Shown here in pieces: positions 58,798 through 64,000 of a stretch of DNA of 64,000 bases (its first letter is position 1; each line of letters starts with the position of its first letter). The notes below the pieces were generated by a model. That model ran no database searches. It saw only the letters and a program-made list of their open reading frames with translations, and had not been told where the DNA came from. Position numbers and translations under genes: made by a program. The DNA comes from Acinetobacter sp. SFB (GTDB lineage Bacteria > Pseudomonadota > Gammaproteobacteria > Pseudomonadales > Moraxellaceae): the NCBI RefSeq assembly GCF_001647545.1, contig NZ_LSZH01000001.1:271815-335814 (forward strand). The letters are read 5' to 3'.

Positions 58798-59823
58798 ATG
58801 TCCGATTGGCCACCAAAACCAGAAAATGAAATTCAAAATACGCCACATAATTCGCAAAATATCACGGGCAAAGAATGGCATATTTTAGAAAAAGCCGTTT
58901 TAGCTTCTGTAGAAGAACAACGACGTGCACGCCGTTGGGGCATCTTTTTTAAATTTTTAACTTTTGCTTATATCCTGTTTGTTTTAGTGGTGTTGGGGAA
59001 AAGTTGCAGCACATCTTCTACAGATCCAACGGCAACAACCAGTTCGCATATTGCTGTAGTGGATATTATCGGAACCATTGCTGCAGACAAGCAAAGTGTC
59101 AATAGCACCGATACGGTTAAAGCGCTAAAGAAAGCTTTTGAAAACAAACAAAGTAAAGCTGTGGTTTTAAATATTAACTCACCTGGCGGATCGCCGGTTC
59201 AGTCTGATGAAATCTGGCAAGAAATTCAGTATTTGAAAAAAGCCCATGCCGATAAAAAACTGTACGCCGTAATTGGTGATACAGGTGCTTCAGGTGCGTA
59301 TTACATCGCTTCTGCTGCCGATGAAATTATTGTCAATCCATCTAGCTTGGTCGGGTCTATTGGCGTGATCATGCCAAACTATGGTGTGACGGGCTTAATG
59401 CAAAAGTTAGGCGTAGAAGACCGCACCATGACTTCCGGTGAAAATAAGGCTTTGCTTTCAATGACCCAACCAGTTGATGCTGCCCAAAAAGCCCATGTAC
59501 AAGCTGTACTTGATAATGTACATGATCATTTTATCAATGCAGTCAAACAGGGACGTGGGAAGAAGCTGAAATCTCAAGATCCGGCAATATTCTCTGGTTT
59601 ATTCTGGACAGGTGATCAGGCAGTGAAATTGGGTATTGCAGATCGTACCGGTAGCTTGAATACGCTGAAGCGTGAATTGAAACTGGAAAAAGCAGTGAAT
59701 TACACCATTGAATATAGTCCTTTTGATTCTGTACTTGGCCGTATGGGAAGTTCTATTGGGCAGGGTTTCGCAAGCTCACTTTCACAACAAGTGCAATCTG
59801 AACAAACGACCAAATTACAATGA
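58798..59823 (+). CDS. SppA-like signal peptide peptidase, S49 family
   Basis: This 341-residue protease has one N-terminal membrane segment (residues 47-68, FFKFLTFAYILFVLVVLG) and a periplasmic S49 domain. INSPGGSPVQSDEIWQEI, GDTGASGAYYIASAADEI with the catalytic Ser near residue 169, and SGENKALLSM with the likely catalytic Lys near residue 220 are visible. It is half the length of E. coli SppA (618), like the single-domain SppA of Bacillus. It digests leftover signal peptides. It overlaps the hydrolase gene by four bases. Confidence 0.9.
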   Translation: MSDWPPKPENEIQNTPHNSQNITGKEWHILEKAVLASVEEQRRARRWGIFFKFLTFAYILFVLVVLGKSCSTSSTDPTATTSSHIAVVDIIGTIAADKQSVNSTDTVKALKKAFENKQSKAVVLNINSPGGSPVQSDEIWQEIQYLKKAHADKKLYAVIGDTGASGAYYIASAADEIIVNPSSLVGSIGVIMPNYGVTGLMQKLGVEDRTMTSGENKALLSMTQPVDAAQKAHVQAVLDNVHDHFINAVKQGRGKKLKSQDPAIFSGLFWTGDQAVKLGIADRTGSLNTLKRELKLEKAVNYTIEYSPFDSVLGRMGSSIGQGFASSLSQQVQSEQTTKLQ

Positions 59824-60626
59824 AGCCGATAATCCATTTTGCGCATGCCAATGGCGTGCCATCAAAAGTCTATCAAAAGCTGTTTGATTTGCTGAAAGAT
59901 GAATATGACGTTATTTATGTACCCTTGCTGGGGCCAGACAAGCGTTATCCAATTGATAATCATTGGCAAAGCCTAACCCAGCAAGTGATTGATAGTATCA
60001 TCCGTCAAGCGAAAGGCCGTCCTGTAATCGGTTTGGGACACTCTTTGGGTTCTGTACTGACCTTTCAGGCGGCATTAAAGCGCCCTGAATTATTTAGTCA
60101 GGTCATTATGCTTGATCCGCCACTGATCATGGGTAAAGAGGCTCTTGCATTACATATCGCGAAACTGTTTAAGCTCAAAGCACTGGACAAAATGTCTCCG
60201 GCCGGTTTGTCCAAGCGCCGTCGCGATCATTGGCAATCTCGTGAACAGGCTGCCGAGTTATTAAGACCTAAAGGTTTCTATCAACATTTTGAGGCAGACT
60301 GTTTTCAGGCCTATATTGATCATGCCTTGATGGATGATCCATTACGTGGTGGCGTAGAGCTAACCATTCCGAAAATGGACGAGGTGGAGATTTTTAGAAC
60401 CAATCCATCTCTGTGGTGGTTGCCACAAACCAAACCTAAAATGCCAATCCATTTGGTGGTTGCTGAGCAGAGTCCTTTTTTACCCCATCAATTTCCACAG
60501 CAGGTGAAGAAGAAGTTTGGAATTCCTTTTACTGTCACACCCGGTGGTCACATGTTCCCGTTAGAGCATCCGGTTGAAGTGGTGAAATTGGTTAAACAGC
60601 TTATTAAGTCACAACAGTTTAATTAA
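59820..60626 (+). CDS. Alpha/beta hydrolase
   Basis: This 268-residue cytoplasmic hydrolase has the nucleophile elbow GLGHSLGSVLTFQAA (Ser near residue 77) and the catalytic His in GGHMFPLEHPVEV near residue 240. FAHANGVPSKVYQKL at the start is typical of the group. The substrate, likely an ester or thioester, cannot be told. It is coupled to the SppA-like gene by an ATGA overlap and ends before a terminator. Confidence 0.88.
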   Translation: MKPIIHFAHANGVPSKVYQKLFDLLKDEYDVIYVPLLGPDKRYPIDNHWQSLTQQVIDSIIRQAKGRPVIGLGHSLGSVLTFQAALKRPELFSQVIMLDPPLIMGKEALALHIAKLFKLKALDKMSPAGLSKRRRDHWQSREQAAELLRPKGFYQHFEADCFQAYIDHALMDDPLRGGVELTIPKMDEVEIFRTNPSLWWLPQTKPKMPIHLVVAEQSPFLPHQFPQQVKKKFGIPFTVTPGGHMFPLEHPVEVVKLVKQLIKSQQFN

Positions 60627-60696
60627 AAGGCTTTTGGTTGATACCTACATCTTCAATTTCTTGCTGAAAAAGCAATAATCACAGTCTGATAGCCAT

Positions 60697-60727
60697 AAAA
60701 AAACGCATCCTGAGATGCGTTTTTTTA
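60697..60727. terminator. Bidirectional terminator between the hydrolase and purN
   Basis: ACGCATC (60703-60709) and GATGCGT (60714-60720) pair around CTGA, with seven A residues before and seven T residues after. Confidence 0.92.
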
Positions 60728-60743
60728 TGGTATTAAATTCGGT

Positions 60744-61373
60744 TTAAAACTTACAAAATTGAACAGGTTGCTGCATCGCTTGACCACGGTACAACACACC
60801 TTGTTCAGTATGTTGAACTGTTGCTGTACAGATCCATTCCACCACTTGCGGGTAAATGACATGTTCAAGTACATGGACGCGATTCGCTAAAGAACTTAAA
60901 TCATCATGCTCATTGACTTTGAGCACGCCTTGAGCAAGCGCCTGACCGGCATCCAGCTCAGCAGTCACATAGTGAACGGTACAGCCATGCAAAATATCGC
61001 CCGTGTTAAGTACACGTTGATGAGTATGCATGCCTTTGTAATTCGGCAACAGAGAAGGGTGGATGTTGAGCATTTTCCCTTCCCAGGCTTTGACAAACTT
61101 GGCACTTAAAATGCGCATAAAGCCTGCAAGAACCACCAAATCCACATTCCAATCCAGCAATTGTTGATGCATCACATCATCAAAGGCCTCACGGTTTGGA
61201 TACTGTTTATGTTCAATAATAGCAGTTTGAATATCTGCTTTTTTAGCACGTTCCAAAGCATAAGCTTCAGGCTTATTGGAAATGACCCCAACAATTTGAC
61301 CTGACAGATTGGCATCAATCAGGGCTTGCAAGTTACTTCCACTGCCTGAAACAAGGACAGCAATTTTGATCAT
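60744..61373 (-). CDS. purN: Phosphoribosylglycinamide formyltransferase
   Basis: This enzyme of about 209 residues uses 10-formyl-THF to formylate glycinamide ribonucleotide in purine synthesis. It starts MIKIAVLVSGSGSNLQALI, with the phosphate-binding SGSGSN; LVVLAGFMRILSAKFV and MLNIHPSLLPNYKGMHTHQ with Asn-x-His, and HYVTAELDAGQALAQ with the catalytic Asp are present. I use the ATG at 61373; the TTG at 61391 would overlap purM and add six residues. It lies ten bases after purM. Confidence 0.95.
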   Translation of the reverse strand: MIKIAVLVSGSGSNLQALIDANLSGQIVGVISNKPEAYALERAKKADIQTAIIEHKQYPNREAFDDVMHQQLLDWNVDLVVLAGFMRILSAKFVKAWEGKMLNIHPSLLPNYKGMHTHQRVLNTGDILHGCTVHYVTAELDAGQALAQGVLKVNEHDDLSSLANRVHVLEHVIYPQVVEWICTATVQHTEQGVLYRGQAMQQPVQFCKF

Positions 61374-61383
61374 GGGCTGTTCT

Positions 61384-62451
61384 TTATGCAAAAATTACGC
61401 GAATTTTTTCATCAGCACCGGCAACAGATTCAGCATTGTCTTGGATATGACCCATCGTCCATGCTTTTTCGCCAAGGCTTGTCAACAATTCAACAGTTTT
61501 GTCAGCATCCTGAGCATCAACAACAATCACCATGCCTACGCCACAGTTAAATGTACGATACATTTCATGTTGTTCAACACCGCCTTCACGTTGAAGAAGT
61601 TTGAACAATTCTGGCCATTCCCAAGAAGACTCATTAACCACTGCTTGAGCACCATTTGGCAATACGCGAGGTAAGTTACCAGGTAAGCCGCCACCCGTAA
61701 TGTGTGCCATCGCATGAACATCAACTTGTTTGCAAAGTTCAAGTAACGGTTTTACGTAAATGCGTGTAGGTTCCATTGCAACATCTGCAAGTGGGCGACC
61801 GTCTACGATTTGGGTAAGATCGACGTTTTTCACGTCTAAAATTTTACGAAGTAAAGAGTAACCGTTTGAATGAGCACCTGAAGATGCAACACCAATCAAA
61901 ACGTCACCCGCTTTAACTTTGGTTCCATCAATAATTTTGCTTTGCTCAACCACACCTACGCAGAAGCCTGCAAGGTCGTAATCTTCACCTTCATACATGC
62001 CTGGCATCTCAGCAGTTTCACCGCCAACCAATGCACAGCCTGCAAGCTCACAACCTGCACCAATACCTGTCACGACATTTGCTGCAACGTCGACATTTAA
62101 GTGTCCAGTTGCATAATAGTCGAGGAAGAATAATGGTTCAGCACCACATACAATAAGATCGTTTACACACATTGCAACCAAGTCTTGACCAATCGTGTCA
62201 TGACGGTTCAAATTGAGTGCTAAACGTAATTTTGTACCAACACCATCTGTGCCAGATACGAGAACAGGTTCTTCATAACCTTTAGGGATTTTACAAAGAG
62301 CGCCGAAGCCGCCTAATCCGCCCATAACTTCAGGACGTGAGGTACGCTTAGCCACAGATTTGATTCGATCGACAAGTGCGTCGCCCGCTTCAATGTCGAC
62401 ACCCGCATCTTTATAGCTTAAACCAGTGTTTGGGGAAGTTGAGTTGCTCAT
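61384..62451 (-). CDS. purM: Phosphoribosylformylglycinamidine cyclo-ligase (AIR synthetase)
   Basis: This 355-residue ATP-dependent enzyme closes the imidazole ring in purine synthesis. It starts [24 protein letters not shown] (cited in part: [14 protein letters not shown]) and contains [14 protein letters not shown] near residue 65, [22 protein letters not shown] (cited in part), [29 protein letters not shown] and [16 protein letters not shown]. Length fits the family (about 345). purN follows on the same strand; the divergent perM start lies 134 bases away, and a PurR-type control is possible but no operator is clear. Confidence 0.97.
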   Translation of the reverse strand: MSNSTSPNTGLSYKDAGVDIEAGDALVDRIKSVAKRTSRPEVMGGLGGFGALCKIPKGYEEPVLVSGTDGVGTKLRLALNLNRHDTIGQDLVAMCVNDLIVCGAEPLFFLDYYATGHLNVDVAANVVTGIGAGCELAGCALVGGETAEMPGMYEGEDYDLAGFCVGVVEQSKIIDGTKVKAGDVLIGVASSGAHSNGYSLLRKILDVKNVDLTQIVDGRPLADVAMEPTRIYVKPLLELCKQVDVHAMAHITGGGLPGNLPRVLPNGAQAVVNESSWEWPELFKLLQREGGVEQHEMYRTFNCGVGMVIVVDAQDADKTVELLTSLGEKAWTMGHIQDNAESVAGADEKIRVIFA

Positions 62452-62585
62452 AATGAAGTCTCCGCATTCGCGCGGCGATTATACCCGAATATACGAAACT
62501 CTTATGCTATTTATGCGCTAAAATGCTATCTTTATTGAAATATTTTACTTTCTATAACGAATAAACCGAAAAAAGGCGAATTTGC

Positions 62586-63806
62586 ATGGTGGATCGTACC
62601 TTACGTCGCATTTTTATATTCTCAGGAATTGCATTCATTCTTTGGGTTTTGTATCTGCTTAAACCTGTGGTATTGCCTTTTGTGGCCGCATTCTTGGTGG
62701 CTTATTTATTTAGCCCGTTAGTGGATAAACTTCATAAGATCGGTTTGCCGCGTTGGGTGGCTATTAGTCTTGTTTTTATTGGCATTGGTGTGGTTCTCAC
62801 CTTGGCGATGTGGTATTTGGTACCACTGGTCTGGCAGCAGCTGATGTATGCGCGGGACAGTATTCCAGCAGGAATTCATTGGTTAAATTACACCTTTTTA
62901 CCTTGGGTATCGCAAACTTTTAGTGTCGAGCCGATGGAGATCGATACGCAGCAAATGTCGACTGTGGTCATGGAATATATTCAGACCAATTATAGTGCTG
63001 ATAGTATTCAGGCCATGGTGTTAAAAGTCGCTCAATCGGGTCTGAATTTCATCCAAATTGGCGGAACAGTTGTTCTGATTCCGATTATTGCGTTCTATTT
63101 CCTGTTAGATTGGGATCGTATGCTCGACAGTTTTCGTCGTTTAATTCCTCGTCCTTATGAGAAAAGTACTTTACATATTGTCGGTGAATGTCACAGCGTA
63201 TTAGGGGCCTTTGTGAAAGGTCAATTTTTGGTGATGTTCCTACTCGGTACGGTTTACGCAGTCGGCTTGCAAGTTATTGGTCTTGAAGTTGGACTCATTA
63301 TTGGGATGGTTGCGGGACTGGCCAGTATTATTCCCTATTTAGGATTTGCGGTTGGGATTATTGCAGCTGTCATTGCAACGCTATTTCAGTTTGGTATTGA
63401 TTGGATGCAACTGGTTTTGGTGGGTGTTGTCTTCATGATTGGTCAGGCAATTGAAGGTTATGTTCTGCAACCTTTCTTGCTCGGTGATAAAATTGGTTTG
63501 TCCCCTGTAGCTGTGGTATTTGCCGTATTGGCAGGTGCACAACTTGCTGGTTTCTTGGGCATGTTGATTGCTTTGCCAGTTGCAGCAGTTATTGTGGTGC
63601 TGCTACGTCATGCGCGAGATTGTTACGAGAAGAGTCGCATATATAGGCACTCGGCTATAGTCATACAAGAGACAGGATCAGGATCAATTTCAATTGAATC
63701 GGATCAAGTAGATGTAGATATCGAATTGAGAAATACAGAGTCAAAAAATCTGCAAGATACTGAAAAATCGAGTAAGATTGATTTGATACAAAATAAAGAA
63801 CCCTAA
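62586..63806 (+). CDS. perM: AI-2E (PerM) family membrane protein
   Basis: This 406-residue inner-membrane protein has seven to eight hydrophobic segments. PFVAAFLVAYLFSPLVDKL near residue 30, FVKGQFLVMFLLGTVYAVGLQ, GLASIIPYLGFAVGIIAAV and GYVLQPFLLGDKIGLSPVAVVFAVLAGAQL (cited in part: LGDKIGLSPVAVVFAVL) mark the family. Members include TqsA (AI-2 export) and permeases of unknown cargo. It has a polar C-terminal tail of about 55 residues. The purM-perM-hda order is common in Acinetobacter and Pseudomonas; hda follows after 15 bases. Confidence 0.92.
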   Translation: MVDRTLRRIFIFSGIAFILWVLYLLKPVVLPFVAAFLVAYLFSPLVDKLHKIGLPRWVAISLVFIGIGVVLTLAMWYLVPLVWQQLMYARDSIPAGIHWLNYTFLPWVSQTFSVEPMEIDTQQMSTVVMEYIQTNYSADSIQAMVLKVAQSGLNFIQIGGTVVLIPIIAFYFLLDWDRMLDSFRRLIPRPYEKSTLHIVGECHSVLGAFVKGQFLVMFLLGTVYAVGLQVIGLEVGLIIGMVAGLASIIPYLGFAVGIIAAVIATLFQFGIDWMQLVLVGVVFMIGQAIEGYVLQPFLLGDKIGLSPVAVVFAVLAGAQLAGFLGMLIALPVAAVIVVLLRHARDCYEKSRIYRHSAIVIQETGSGSISIESDQVDVDIELRNTESKNLQDTEKSSKIDLIQNKEP

Positions 63807-63821
63807 GGGCAAAACATATAT

Positions 63822-64000
63822 ATGCGTCAACTGCAATTAGATATAGAGCCTCAACTGGATGCCCGGATTAGTGATTTTTCGGGTCCAAGTTGGGGGCATG
63901 TTATTGATGCAGTTCGACAACTTCATGCCGGTTTAATAAACCGTTTCTATATATATGGTGGTGCAGGTTCAGGTAAGAGTCACTTGCTTTCTGCTATTTG
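63822..64000 (+). CDS. hda: DnaA-regulatory inactivator Hda, N-terminal part (runs off the window)
   Basis: The gene begins MRQLQLDIEPQLDARISDFSG, which includes the QLxLDI-like clamp-binding start of Hda, and reaches YGGAGSGKSHLLSAI, the Walker A motif, before the window ends. Hda binds the sliding clamp and stimulates ATP hydrolysis by DnaA, limiting re-initiation. Only about 59 residues are present. It lies 15 bases after perM, as expected. Confidence 0.92.
   Translation, partial: MRQLQLDIEPQLDARISDFSGPSWGHVIDAVRQLHAGLINRFYIYGGAGSGKSHLLSAI

Overview
The window looks like chromosome of an Acinetobacter species (Moraxellaceae, Gammaproteobacteria). The evidence is gene content and order: the lldP-lldR-lldD-dld lactate cluster, pdxB-epmA, lptM-lysA-dapF-xerC, the GyrA sequence with Ser81/Glu85, purN-purM-perM-hda, and an A+T-rich base composition. 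I cannot fix the species. Most of the window is core metabolism and housekeeping. No prophage, plasmid, intact insertion sequence or CRISPR array is visible.

Bases 1-7300 hold L- and D-lactate use (permease end, regulator, two quinone-linked dehydrogenases), 2,4-dienoyl-CoA reductase FadH and a tRNA-Ser(UGA). Bases 7500-14300 hold a broken LysR gene, pdxB-epmA, cca and maeB. Bases 14400-20770 (all minus strand) hold a membrane PAS-GGDEF-EAL protein, rsmE, metF and ahcY; a clear S-adenosylhomocysteine (SAH) riboswitch precedes ahcY. Bases 20800-24100 are a patch of small or poorly known genes: a C39-peptidase-like protein without its cysteine, a very A+T-rich orphan with an Rx4H (HEPN-like) motif, a Sel1-repeat protein, a tiny membrane protein and a Tim44-like protein. 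Bases 24200-28900 hold radA and two amino-acid transporters.

Bases 29000-33200 hold the lptM-lysA-dapF-xerC group. Bases 33200-34700 hold an Lrp regulator divergent from a LysE exporter. Then come etfBA, gyrA (with an extra block in its C-terminal domain), an orphan HsdR-N-type nuclease-like protein and a decayed dicarboxylate symporter gene. Bases 42800-47800 are a four-gene TolC-HlyD-ABC-2-ABC-2 export operon with no ATPase gene. Bases 48370-51030 hold serC, an unlisted 46-codon membrane peptide, an A+T-rich gap with two perfect DnaA boxes, and an unknown conserved protein. The end carries yaiI, an EamA transporter, a PilZ protein, lolC/lolD, comEC, a lipid A-type acyltransferase, a SppA-like peptidase, an alpha/beta hydrolase, purN/purM, perM and the start of hda.

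The most interesting signals are regulatory: the SAH riboswitch, a terminator hairpin that buries the cca ribosome binding site, a terminator-like hairpin between the gyrA promoter and gyrA, paired DnaA boxes, and several long palindromes. I see no clearly new multi-gene system; the orphan Rx4H protein is the best single unknown gene.
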